Source: Phycisphaerales bacterium
GTDB lineage: Bacteria > Planctomycetota > Phycisphaerae > Phycisphaerales > SM1A02
Length of the DNA: 64,000 nucleotides
Reading direction: 5' to 3'
Assembly (NCBI GenBank): GCA_014238205.1
Contig: JABABM010000013.1
Coordinates: forward strand, 1 to 64,000
Part shown: positions 7,464-16,077 of the stretch, one piece after another
How positions within the stretch are numbered: position 1 is the stretch's first letter
Layout: the number at the start of each line of letters is the position of its first letter
The notes under the pieces: model-generated
Databases searched by the model: none
What the model saw: the letters and a program-made list of their open reading frames with translations, nothing else
Told to the model about the DNA's origin: nothing
Translations under genes and position numbers: made by a program

Positions 7464-8594
7464 ATGCAACTGGGCTACTGCACGAATGTCCATCCCGGCA
7501 TGACGCTCGATGAGATCGAGACACAACTTGATGAACATGCCCTCGAGGTTCGTGGACATCTCGACCTGGACGTTCTCCCCCTCGGTCTCTGGTTGCCCGC
7601 ATCGGTGGTCGAGTCCGTGGATGTCGAGGAACTTGGCCGTCGACTTTCGAATCGAGGTCTCCAGGTCTTCACCATGAACGCCTTTCCATATGGCGACTTT
7701 CACGGTGAGCATGTGAAACATGCCGTCTATGAACCTGATTGGGCGACCCCGGCTCGATCTCGCTACACGCTTCAATGCGCAAGACTGCTTGCATCGCTTC
7801 TTGGAAGTGGATCATCGGGAGGCATTTCAACCCTCCCACTTGGATGGGCGGCGGCAATGGATACCGCTCGCCTCGATGCCGCCTGTACGAACCTGCTCGA
7901 ACTCGTCCAGGCCCTGGCCGACCTGGAATCTGAAACCGGCTGCTGCATACACGTCGACATCGAGCCCGAGCCGGGCTGCGCAATTGGAACGATGGACGAA
8001 CTGGCTGCCTGCTTCGAAGAGAAACTGCTCGGGAAAGGTCAGGATGAACTTGTCCATCGGCACATCAGGGCCTGCATCGACCTCTGTCATGCCGCCGTGA
8101 TGTTCGAAGACCTCAAGCCGATCCAGGAACGTCTTCAAGGCCTCGGGCTCCTCATCGGAAAGGTACAGGTCAGCAATGCCATCGAGGTTGACTTCGAACC
8201 CATGGACCACGCCCGGAGACTGGCTGCTGCTGCTGCGCTTTCCACGTTCGATGAGCCTCGATGGATGCACCAGGTCGTCATTCAACATGATGGAAATCGC
8301 ACGTTCCATGAGGATCTCGGTGAGGCACTTCGCGAGAAACCGGCGGGATGCTGGAGAGTTCATTTCCATGTGCCGGTCCATGTTTCATCACTGGGGCCAC
8401 TCGGCACGACCCAGCAGCGACTGATCAACGATCTGCAACTGCTTGCTTCAAGCAAGGATGTGGCCAACTGGGAGGTGGAGACCTATGCCTGGGATGCACT
8501 CCCCGAAGATCGCCGAGTGTCTTCGCTGGCCCGATCGATTGCTGACGAGTTGACCTGGACACGGAATCAACTCTGCGGGGAGGACGATGCATGA
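7464..8594 (+). CDS. eboE: EboE: xylose isomerase-like TIM-barrel metabolite traffic protein
   Basis: The start at 7464 (MQLGYCTNVHPG) has GGAG nine bases upstream and gives a 376-residue protein; a long N-terminal extension in the same frame overlaps eboB and is rejected. The barrel fits the AP endonuclease 2/xylose isomerase fold: VFTMNAFPYGDFH, CIHVDIEPEPGCAIG, ACIDLCHAAVMFEDL and KVQVSNAIEVDF provide likely metal ligands (Glu, Asp, His). EboE proteins start with just this L-x-Y-C-T-N-x-H pattern. In cyanobacteria the ebo cluster is needed to deliver a scytonemin precursor to the periplasm; which step EboE performs is unknown. The stop overlaps the eboC start (ATGA). Confidence 0.9.
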   Translation: MQLGYCTNVHPGMTLDEIETQLDEHALEVRGHLDLDVLPLGLWLPASVVESVDVEELGRRLSNRGLQVFTMNAFPYGDFHGEHVKHAVYEPDWATPARSRYTLQCARLLASLLGSGSSGGISTLPLGWAAAMDTARLDAACTNLLELVQALADLESETGCCIHVDIEPEPGCAIGTMDELAACFEEKLLGKGQDELVHRHIRACIDLCHAAVMFEDLKPIQERLQGLGLLIGKVQVSNAIEVDFEPMDHARRLAAAAALSTFDEPRWMHQVVIQHDGNRTFHEDLGEALREKPAGCWRVHFHVPVHVSSLGPLGTTQQRLINDLQLLASSKDVANWEVETYAWDALPEDRRVSSLARSIADELTWTRNQLCGEDDA

Positions 8595-9478
8595 CCCGGC
8601 TTCATGACTGGCTCCAACTCCTGCGCATCTCCAACGCCCCGACGTGCGTTACCAATGTTCTCGTCGGCTGCGCAATCGGCATCGCCTCGCTCGGCCCGGA
8701 GCACCCGGGGCCATGGATCGACCCGGTTGCAGTCCTGCTTGTTCTTGCGGGGGTATTCGGGTTCTACCTGGGCGGCATGGCCCTCAATGATGTCCTTGAT
8801 GCGAAACACGACATTGAAACTGGTGCGTCACGACCCATTGCCCTCGGGCGAATCACCCGTTGGAAGGCGATGCTCCTTGCAATGGGCCTGCTGGGCATCG
8901 GCGTACTCGGCTGCAGCCTTGCTGGCGGGCTGGGGGGACTCGTCACGAGTCTCATCCTGCTTTCGTGCATCGTCCTCTACGACTCCTGCCACCGATCTGC
9001 CTGGCCCGCAATCTTCCTGATGAGCTGTTGCCGTTCGCTCGTCTACGTCGTTGCGGCATTCGCGGTCACCGCAAGTCCCGACGCAGGCCTCCTGATCGTC
9101 TTCGGACTCGGGCTGGGTCTCCACACCATGTTGGTCACGAGCATTGCCCGCAGTGAGCGAACTGCAAACAGACCCTCTGCGTGGCATGTTCTCCTGCTGC
9201 CTGTTGCTCCCTGCGGAGCCCTCCTTGCATATGGAGCCGCTGAACTCTGGGCGGTGGTGCTCTTCGGAGTGCTCCTGGCACTGTGGCTTGGTCGAATGAA
9301 CAGGCTTCTGCTCAACTCCCCCCCCAACGTGTTCAAGGCTGTCCTGGTGGGACTTTCTGGTATTGCCTTGCTCGATGCCTTCTATCTTGCGATGCTCGGG
9401 TGGGCCGTACTTGCTTTCCTTGCCACGGCCTGCTTCGCCTTGACCGCGATAGCACACAGATCCATCTCCGGAACCTGA
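8591..9478 (+). CDS. eboC: EboC: UbiA-family membrane prenyltransferase
   Basis: A 295-residue integral membrane protein with about eight or nine hydrophobic helices. The first UbiA aspartate motif is complete: Asn66-Asp67-x-x-Asp70-x-x-x-Asp74 in ALNDVLDAKHD, followed by SRPIALGRIT. The second aspartate-rich loop is poorer: only one clear acid is seen in VLYDSCHRSAWP, so prenyl diphosphate binding may differ from classical UbiA. In the pathway it probably attaches a prenyl group to, or otherwise handles, the molecule made by EboD and its partners at the inner membrane. It begins inside the eboE stop and ends three bases before eboF, showing one transcript. Confidence 0.9.
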   Translation: MTRLHDWLQLLRISNAPTCVTNVLVGCAIGIASLGPEHPGPWIDPVAVLLVLAGVFGFYLGGMALNDVLDAKHDIETGASRPIALGRITRWKAMLLAMGLLGIGVLGCSLAGGLGGLVTSLILLSCIVLYDSCHRSAWPAIFLMSCCRSLVYVVAAFAVTASPDAGLLIVFGLGLGLHTMLVTSIARSERTANRPSAWHVLLLPVAPCGALLAYGAAELWAVVLFGVLLALWLGRMNRLLLNSPPNVFKAVLVGLSGIALLDAFYLAMLGWAVLAFLATACFALTAIAHRSISGT

Positions 9479-9481
9479 GTC

Positions 9482-10858
9482 ATGCCCGTACCGACCGTCG
9501 TCCTGAATATCGTCGGACTTGATGCAGGACTGTTGCGGGACTTCACGCCCCGACTGCGGAGCATTGGAGAGCAGGGGACGACCAGGACCATCAAGGCTGC
9601 CTTCCCGGCATTGACCTGCAGTGCCCAGGCATCGATGGTGACGGGACTGCCTGCTGCTGATCATGGAATCGTCGGCAACGGCTGGTACGACCGTGAATCG
9701 CATGAGGTACGTTTCTGGAAACAGTCGAACCAACTCGTGCACGGGGAGAAGGTGTGGGAAACGGCCAGGAAGAGAAACCCCGATATCACGTGCTGCACCA
9801 TGTTCTGGTGGTACAACATGTACGCGTCCTCGAACTGGGCAGTGACACCACGGCCCATGTACCCGGCCGATGGACGCAAGATCCCAGACACCTGGACGAA
9901 TCCACCGGAACTTCGAGATCAACTCCAGGGAGCACTTGGCACCTTTCCCCTGTTCAACTTCTGGGGGCCGGGAGCAGGGCTGGCATCGTCGAACTGGATC
10001 GCCGATGCAAGCAGATGGGTCCATGACAGGCATCATCCCGACCTGCATCTGGTCTACCTGCCACACCTGGATTACGCGCTCCAGATGCATGGACCTGGAT
10101 CGAACGAAGCAGCTGATGCCGCCAGGGAGATTGATGAACTCGCCGGCAGTCTCGCGGAACACTTCATGGATGAAGGCTGCCGAATCCTCATCGTCAGTGA
10201 ATACGGAATTGGCAGTGTCGATGGGGCCACCGCCCCGAATCGAACACTCAGGGAAGAAGGACTGCTCACCGTTCGACATGAGCTGGGACGTGAATACCTT
10301 GACACCGGGGCATCGCGGGCATTCGTACTTGCAGACCACCAGGTGGCTCATGTCTATGTACGCGACCCGGATGACCTGCAGGCGACCAGGTCCGTACTCG
10401 AAGATATTGACGGTGTGGACCGTGTGCTCGGCAAGGATGAACTGGCGAAGTTTGGACTTGACCACGCTCGATCAGGAGATCTTCTGCTCATCAGTGACCC
10501 CCGTTCCTGGTTTACATGGGATTTCTGGTTCGACGATGCCATGGCCCCCGACTACGCAAGGACGGTCGATATCCATCGCAAGCCCGGGTACGACCCACGC
10601 GAGCTGTTTCTCGACCCGGGCATCTCAATGCCGAAAATGCGTATCGCTTCGAAACTGGCCAGGCGCAAGCTGGGATTCAGGACACTTCTGGACGTGATTC
10701 CACTGGACACCTCCCTCGTCAAGGGCTCACATGGCCGAACGGACCTGGGTGAAGATCGATCACCGATCCTGATGAGCAGCCACGTGATGAACGAGCTGCC
10801 CGATGAGGTGCCCTGCACGGATGTACGTGATGTCATGTTGAAGATGCTCGAGCCCTGA
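9482..10858 (+). CDS. eboF: EboF: type I phosphodiesterase/nucleotide pyrophosphatase-like protein
   Basis: A 458-residue alkaline phosphatase-superfamily protein. Asp14 (VGLD) and Thr45 (AFPALTCSAQAS) match the first metal ligand and nucleophile. YLPHLDYALQMHGPG provides the next Asp/His pair and KGSHGRTD the last His. The usual SDHGM motif is replaced by SEYGI, so one metal site has Glu-Tyr instead of Asp-His. I saw no signal peptide, although partners elsewhere suggest work at the membrane. As last gene of the operon it could release or trim a phosphorylated intermediate. Start ATG at 9482 follows the eboC stop by three bases. Confidence 0.88.
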   Translation: MPVPTVVLNIVGLDAGLLRDFTPRLRSIGEQGTTRTIKAAFPALTCSAQASMVTGLPAADHGIVGNGWYDRESHEVRFWKQSNQLVHGEKVWETARKRNPDITCCTMFWWYNMYASSNWAVTPRPMYPADGRKIPDTWTNPPELRDQLQGALGTFPLFNFWGPGAGLASSNWIADASRWVHDRHHPDLHLVYLPHLDYALQMHGPGSNEAADAAREIDELAGSLAEHFMDEGCRILIVSEYGIGSVDGATAPNRTLREEGLLTVRHELGREYLDTGASRAFVLADHQVAHVYVRDPDDLQATRSVLEDIDGVDRVLGKDELAKFGLDHARSGDLLLISDPRSWFTWDFWFDDAMAPDYARTVDIHRKPGYDPRELFLDPGISMPKMRIASKLARRKLGFRTLLDVIPLDTSLVKGSHGRTDLGEDRSPILMSSHVMNELPDEVPCTDVRDVMLKMLEP

Positions 10859-10869
10859 GGCTCCCGGGA

Positions 10870-11958
10870 CTACTTCCAGAGCATCATCAGGACAGCCATG
10901 TCCCTGCGATCCACATCGCCATCGCCATTGAGATCGCCTTCAACGTAAGTTGGGCACAGCGTAATGGTTGGTTCACAGACCGAGCCGTTGCCGCTGAATA
11001 CTCCTCCCGCTTCGATGCATGACTCCTTCTCGACGACAATACAGCCTCCACCAAGGCAGCAGGCGCCGGACTGGATGATCGAAGCCAGCCTGACCCCACG
11101 AGGACCGACGATCTCGTCGGAGGGCGTCATGAACCTGCATTCAGCAAATACGGGGTCGCTCCGATAGCCGCTGTAGACCGCCCCGCCCTTGAATGCTGCA
11201 GAGTTCCGTTCAAACGTACATCGTGACAAGCTTCCATGGCTTTCGTAATCGTAGATGGCCCCCCCGTTGTAGAGAGCCTGATTGCCCAGGAACCGACATG
11301 AAATGAAGGTCGGTGAGCAATGACTTGAATTGAAGATGCCGCCACCACTGAAACGAGCCAGGTTCTCGATGAACGTGCAGTCCGTAAATCGGCAGTTGCT
11401 CAGAAGACAGAAGACGGCCCCGCCTTTTTCCGATGTGTTCTTTCGGAAAGTGCAGTCGGAAAATGATGGATGTGCATCTCGAACGCTGTAGACCGCACCT
11501 CCCTGCATGGTCGCATTGTTGTTCTGGAAGATGCAGTCATTGATTCGAGGGCTGCTACCGGAAATGTACATGGCTCCCCCGACCGTCCGCCCGGGACCAT
11601 GAACCGAGAAGTCACCCGTTCCCCCACGCAGGGTGAACCCCTCGATTCCGGTCTCCCGGCTCTCTCCCTTGATGCAGTACACGATGCTGCCCGGCAGCGT
11701 CCTGCCATCGAGCACCGTTGCTTCCGGACCATCAGCGCTCTTGAGCACGATGGCCTTCCCCTTCATGTTGATCGTTTCGTGCCAGGTGCCTGCGGCGACA
11801 ATGATCACATCGCCGTCGGATGCTGCATCGACGGCTCCCTGGATCGTCTTGGCATCTGAAGGAACCTGAATCGTCGCTGCCGTCAATGAAGAACCACCCC
11901 ACATCGCAGCAACGGCTGCAAGCAATGTCAATGAGCGGGATCTGTGATTGATGTGCAT
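10870..11958 (-). CDS. Secreted right-handed beta-helix protein with dockerin-like C-terminus
   Basis: The ATG at 11958 starts a signal peptide (HINHRSRSLTLLAAVAAMWGG). Residues 35-85 carry the N-terminal cap common to parallel beta-helix proteins (AKTIQGAVDAASDGDVIIVA, GTWHETI). Then come six or so repeats of the kind GGAVYS...PSFSDCTFRKN, as in polymorphic outer-membrane-protein repeats. Near the end lies a cysteine-rich segment (GACCLGGGCIVVEKESC...GGVFSGNGSVC) and one dockerin-like EF-hand (GDLNGDGDVDRRDMAVLMML). Such proteins bind or cleave polysaccharide, but no lyase residues can be assigned. The same GACC and dockerin arrangement recurs in the gene at 58300. Confidence 0.85.
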   Translation of the reverse strand: MHINHRSRSLTLLAAVAAMWGGSSLTAATIQVPSDAKTIQGAVDAASDGDVIIVAAGTWHETINMKGKAIVLKSADGPEATVLDGRTLPGSIVYCIKGESRETGIEGFTLRGGTGDFSVHGPGRTVGGAMYISGSSPRINDCIFQNNNATMQGGAVYSVRDAHPSFSDCTFRKNTSEKGGAVFCLLSNCRFTDCTFIENLARFSGGGIFNSSHCSPTFISCRFLGNQALYNGGAIYDYESHGSLSRCTFERNSAAFKGGAVYSGYRSDPVFAECRFMTPSDEIVGPRGVRLASIIQSGACCLGGGCIVVEKESCIEAGGVFSGNGSVCEPTITLCPTYVEGDLNGDGDVDRRDMAVLMMLWK

Positions 11959-12257
11959 GACTGTTCCGTACCTGGAAGGTGTCCTGACAAGAACACTTTG
12001 GCACGAGTGCGGCACGCAAGCGCTCCAAAAATGGGCTTTGAGCATCTTCCAGTTCCACTGGTACGCCTTGGTGGGCTTGTGCGTTCTGGAATATCTCCAT
12101 GGAGGCCTCTGAAAGCAGTAAAGCATCAAAGAAAGGGCCAAAATACGCCCTGTGTGCACGCTGGAGGCCCTGCATCTGACCTACCCTGTTCGACCCGGAG
12201 TTGGCATGCAACATGCCGCTGTCCTTGAACGATTGAAAACTCAACAGGATATAGACC
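11959..12257. other. Divergent intergenic region, about 300 bases
   Basis: No coding sequence is convincing here. The region separates two divergent genes and must hold both promoters. A small hairpin (GGCATG-CAA-CATGCC) lies near 12205. A TTGAAC box at 12223 with TATAGA is too close to the start codon at 12258 to be the promoter. I see no clear regulatory site. Confidence 0.4.
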
Positions 12258-15200
12258 ATGAACTTCAGATTTTTCGGATTGCTGCTCCTCCTTGGAATAC
12301 TGCTCCCAACCAGTTCCTCGCCTGGAGCCGAGCCACACGCAGGAATGCTGCGATCCCCGGATATCTCCCGTGACCACATCGTCTTTTCCTATGCCAATGA
12401 CCTGTGGACAGTGTCTCGTGAAGGTGGAGAAGCTCGACCACTTGCCAGTCCTGCCGGCAGCGAGTGGCGACCTCGCTTCAATGATGATGGCTCCCTCATC
12501 GCATTCAGCGGGAACTACGATGGCGGCCAGGATCTCTACGTGATCAAGACCGAAGGTGGGCAGCCAAGTCGCGTCACGCACCACCCTTCCCGGGAAGACT
12601 TCTGCGACTGGAGTGGTGATCAACTCCTCTTCTCAGCTCGGGATTACCAGGGGCTGGGACTTGCGCCCCGGCTCTACACCGTCCATGCAACGGGAGGCAT
12701 GCCGACTGAACTGCCGGTCCCATATGGAGCTGCTGCTGCCATTCATGGCAACGGATCACTGCTGGCCTATACCCCCCACTCCCGCGATGGAAGAACATGG
12801 AAGCGGTATCGAGGTGGCATGGCTTCAGACCTGTGGCTCTTCGACCTTGAAGGCCTCGACGCGGTCCGGGTAACGGACTGGGAAGGCACCGACACGCAGC
12901 CCATGTGGCATGGAGAGGACCTGTACTACCTCTCCGATGAGGGTGTGAATCATCGACTGAACCTGTGGAAGCATGACCTGGCCAACGGCACTCGAACCCA
13001 GGTGACGAACTTCGAGAAGTACGACGTACTCTGGCCCTCCATCGGCCCCGGCCCGGACGGCGGCGGAGAGATCATCTTCCAGAATGGAGCTGATCTGCTT
13101 GTACTCGACCTTCAATCAGACGCGATACGAACCGTTGAAGTCACGATTCCAGGTGACCGGCCGAGTGTCCGCACCCGTCGCATCGACACGAGTGACAGCA
13201 TCAGCAACTATGCCATCTCCCCAGGTGGAAAACGCGTGACGGTCGAGGCCAGGGGTGACATCTGGACCCTGCCGGCTGAAGAGGGAAACCCGCGCAACCT
13301 CACATTCTCTCCAGACTCCGCTGAACGCGACCCGATGTGGAGCCCCGACGGCCAGTGGATCACCTACTTCAGTGATGCCTCGGACGAATACGAACTGTAC
13401 ATCACGCAGTCGGACGGCAAGGGTGAAACACGTCAACTCACGCATGACGGCACACCCTTCAAGCATGCAACGAGTTGGAGCCCGGACTCCAGCAAGCTGC
13501 TCTATACCGGCAAGGGTGGCGACGTGCATCTTGTCGATGTCGAGTCCGGAGAACGAACGCATGTCGTAACAGACCCCTATGCGCAACGTCCAAGCACGAG
13601 TTGGTCACACGACTCGCTATGGATCGCCTATGACCTCACGGAACCTGAAAACCAGATGTCTTCGATCTGGGTCTACGATGTTGCCGGGGACGTTCACCAC
13701 CGCGTGACAAGCCCGATGTTCAACGACCATTCTCCTGCATTTGATGTGGAAGGTGACTACCTCTACTTCACCAGTGGCCGGACCTTCCGACCTGAATATT
13801 CCCCCGTCGATGGAACCTTCATCTACACCGAGCCGGGCAACCTCTTCGCCCTCGCTTTGCGAAATGACATGGACCCCCTGTGGACCGTGGAATTCGACGA
13901 AGTCGAATGGGGAGAGGAAGAGGAGGAGGACGGCGAGGAAGATGAGGGCGAAGGCGAAGAGGATGAAGGCGATGAAGACGAGGACGAGGACGAGGGACAC
14001 GACGAGGATGAGGATGAAGGCGATGAAGACGAGGACGAGGGGCACGACGAGGATGAGGATGAAGGCGATGAAGACGAGGACGAGGGGCACGGCGAGGATG
14101 ATGCATCTGCCACCCCCGGCATCTTCAACATGTCATTCCTGCTCTTCGATGACCCCATCAGTGGGACCTGGAATGGATCCGTCGAGATCATCGGTGCTCC
14201 AGGTGAAGTCCCCCCGATCTCGTTCGTTCTTGAACTTGATATGGAAGAGGACCTGTCCGTCACAGGAACCGTTGACATCGACATGGTCGGTGTCCAGGAC
14301 CTCCACGGGAACTGGGACCCGGATGCAGGTGAACTCACTCTCAACAGCGAAGAGGATGATGAACCAACCGTCTTCACGGTCGATGGCAACACCATGGTCG
14401 GAGAGCGATCCGAGGAAGGCATGACGATGATCATGACCGCAACCCGGGCGGACCAGGATGAATCCAGCGGCGGAAGCAGCGAGAACGACAAATCAGAGAA
14501 GAAGGACAAGGATGAACCGGTTGAAATCGACTTCGAGAACATCGAGTCCAGGGCCGTCCTGCTGCCTACAGGCGTCGGTTCCTACGACAACCTGGCCGTC
14601 AACAGTTCCAATGAACTGCTGTACCTCAAGGATGGCGAACTCCATGCCTACGACATCACGGACAGTGATGACAAGGGAAACTCGGCCAATGCCTCCATGG
14701 GAAGCTTCGAGGTATCTGCAGATGGCAAGAAGATGGCCTATCGCCGAGGCGGCTCCGTCGCGATTCGCAATGCCAGCTCGGGAGGCAGCGGAGCCTCGGT
14801 GAAATCGCGTGGAATGATTGTCACCTTCGATCCCCGTGATGAATGGCGTCAGATCTTCAATGACGTCTGGCGTACCTTTCGAGACTACTTCTACGTGGAG
14901 AACATGCACGGCGTGGACTGGGATGAGATCCGCGTGCGGTATGCAGCGATGCTGCCCGATGTCGTGAGTCGCGAGGACCTCAACCACGTCATCGGGGAGA
15001 TGATCGGCGAACTCAATGTCGGTCATGCCTACCGCGGAGGTGGTGACCTGTCACCTGGAGGAGATCGCGTGCCAGTCGGCCTGCTCGGAGCTGATTTCGA
15101 ACTGGTCGACGGTGTATATCGAATCAAGACGATTCATCGAGGTGCGGCATGGGATACCGATGCACGCTCTCCACTGGATCAACCGGGGGTGGATGTACAT

Positions 15201-16061
15201 GAAGGCGATTGGCTGCTGGCAGTCAACGGCCAGCCACTGGATCCATTCAGTGACCCACACCATGCCTTCATCGGTACGGCAGGGCAATACACGGAATTGA
15301 CTGTCAATACGACTCCAACGCTTGGCGAAGAAGCTCGAACCGTCATTGTCAAACCTCTTCGCAACGATGGAGAGATCCGGTACCGGGCTTGGATCGAACA
15401 AAACCGAAAGTACGTTGAAGAAGCCACGAACGGACAGGTTGGCTACATCTATGTCCCGGACACCGGCGTCAACGGGCAGAATGACCTTTATCGCCAGTTC
15501 TATGGACAAGCCGGGAAAGCGGCACTCATCATCGATGAGCGGTGGAATGGAGGCGGGCAACTGCCGAATCGATTCATTGAACTGCTCAATCGACCCGTGA
15601 CGAACTGGTTCGCCCTGCGGGATGGCATGGACTGGAAGACACCACAGGCAAGTCATTCGGGGCCGAAGTGCATGCTCATCAATGGCCGGGCCGGGTCCGG
15701 GGGGGACATGTTCCCCTGGCTGTTCAGGCAAGCCGGGCTCGGGCCACTCATCGGCACACGAACATGGGGTGGACTTGTCGGGATTTCAGGCAACCCCAGA
15801 CCCGTCGATGGCGGTTTCATCGCCGTTCCCCGGTTCGGCTTCTATGAAAATGATGGCACATGGGGCGTTGAAGGCCATGGTGTCGACCCGGACATCGAGG
15901 TCATCGCCGATCCCTCGCTGATGGTCGATGGTGGTGATCCACAACTTGATGTCGCCATCGCTGAAATGTTGCAGGCCATCGAGGACCGGCCATTCGTGCC
16001 TGCAGTGCGACCTGCGGATCCTGATCGAAGTGGAATGGGCCTTCCGGTCGAAGAATATTAA
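12258..16061 (+). CDS. Tricorn-like secreted S41 protease with acidic insertion
   Basis: This 1267-residue protein begins with a signal peptide (NFRFFGLLLLLGILL). Two beta-propellers follow, with repeats such as SPDGQWITYFSDASDEYELY (to about residue 550). An extremely acidic stretch (about 552-615) comes next, then a small beta-rich domain (GTWNGSVEIIG..., to about 720) not normally present in tricorn. After a Lys/Glu linker come the C1 helical domain (WRTFRDYFYVENMHG), a PDZ domain (about 935-1020) and the S41 core. Ser1147 in RAGSGGDMFPW fits the nucleophile and His923 in NVGHAYRGGG the catalytic His. The residue before that His is Gly, where archaeal tricorn has Ser. GTRTWGGLVG and VEGHGVDPDIEV complete the core. 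Probable role: degradation of peptides in the periplasm. Confidence 0.93.
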   Translation: MNFRFFGLLLLLGILLPTSSSPGAEPHAGMLRSPDISRDHIVFSYANDLWTVSREGGEARPLASPAGSEWRPRFNDDGSLIAFSGNYDGGQDLYVIKTEGGQPSRVTHHPSREDFCDWSGDQLLFSARDYQGLGLAPRLYTVHATGGMPTELPVPYGAAAAIHGNGSLLAYTPHSRDGRTWKRYRGGMASDLWLFDLEGLDAVRVTDWEGTDTQPMWHGEDLYYLSDEGVNHRLNLWKHDLANGTRTQVTNFEKYDVLWPSIGPGPDGGGEIIFQNGADLLVLDLQSDAIRTVEVTIPGDRPSVRTRRIDTSDSISNYAISPGGKRVTVEARGDIWTLPAEEGNPRNLTFSPDSAERDPMWSPDGQWITYFSDASDEYELYITQSDGKGETRQLTHDGTPFKHATSWSPDSSKLLYTGKGGDVHLVDVESGERTHVVTDPYAQRPSTSWSHDSLWIAYDLTEPENQMSSIWVYDVAGDVHHRVTSPMFNDHSPAFDVEGDYLYFTSGRTFRPEYSPVDGTFIYTEPGNLFALALRNDMDPLWTVEFDEVEWGEEEEEDGEEDEGEGEEDEGDEDEDEDEGHDEDEDEGDEDEDEGHDEDEDEGDEDEDEGHGEDDASATPGIFNMSFLLFDDPISGTWNGSVEIIGAPGEVPPISFVLELDMEEDLSVTGTVDIDMVGVQDLHGNWDPDAGELTLNSEEDDEPTVFTVDGNTMVGERSEEGMTMIMTATRADQDESSGGSSENDKSEKKDKDEPVEIDFENIESRAVLLPTGVGSYDNLAVNSSNELLYLKDGELHAYDITDSDDKGNSANASMGSFEVSADGKKMAYRRGGSVAIRNASSGGSGASVKSRGMIVTFDPRDEWRQIFNDVWRTFRDYFYVENMHGVDWDEIRVRYAAMLPDVVSREDLNHVIGEMIGELNVGHAYRGGGDLSPGGDRVPVGLLGADFELVDGVYRIKTIHRGAAWDTDARSPLDQPGVDVHEGDWLLAVNGQPLDPFSDPHHAFIGTAGQYTELTVNTTPTLGEEARTVIVKPLRNDGEIRYRAWIEQNRKYVEEATNGQVGYIYVPDTGVNGQNDLYRQFYGQAGKAALIIDERWNGGGQLPNRFIELLNRPVTNWFALRDGMDWKTPQASHSGPKCMLINGRAGSGGDMFPWLFRQAGLGPLIGTRTWGGLVGISGNPRPVDGGFIAVPRFGFYENDGTWGVEGHGVDPDIEVIADPSLMVDGGDPQLDVAIAEMLQAIEDRPFVPAVRPADPDRSGMGLPVEEY
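13983..14102 (+). repeat. 45-base tandem repeat encoding the acidic insertion
   Basis: Two full units (13983-14027 and 14028-14072) and a partial third begin with GACGAGGACGAGG and include GGCGATGAA. Each unit encodes 15 residues of the type DEDEGHDEDEDEGDE. The units are nearly identical in DNA, which points to recent expansion by slippage or unequal recombination rather than old protein-level constraint. Confidence 0.85.
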
Positions 16062-16077
16062 ACAAGGAACTACACCA

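Noticed and set aside
8828-10465. Long reverse-strand open frame (545 codons) opposite eboC and eboF
   Set aside because: The forward frames encode complete UbiA and phosphodiesterase motifs with operon overlaps. The reverse translation is low-complexity without any domain, a usual shadow in GC-rich DNA.
13823-14542. Reverse frame rich in serine opposite the tricorn acidic repeat
   Set aside because: Poly-Ser is only the reverse reading of Glu/Asp codons; the forward protein is continuous across the repeat.
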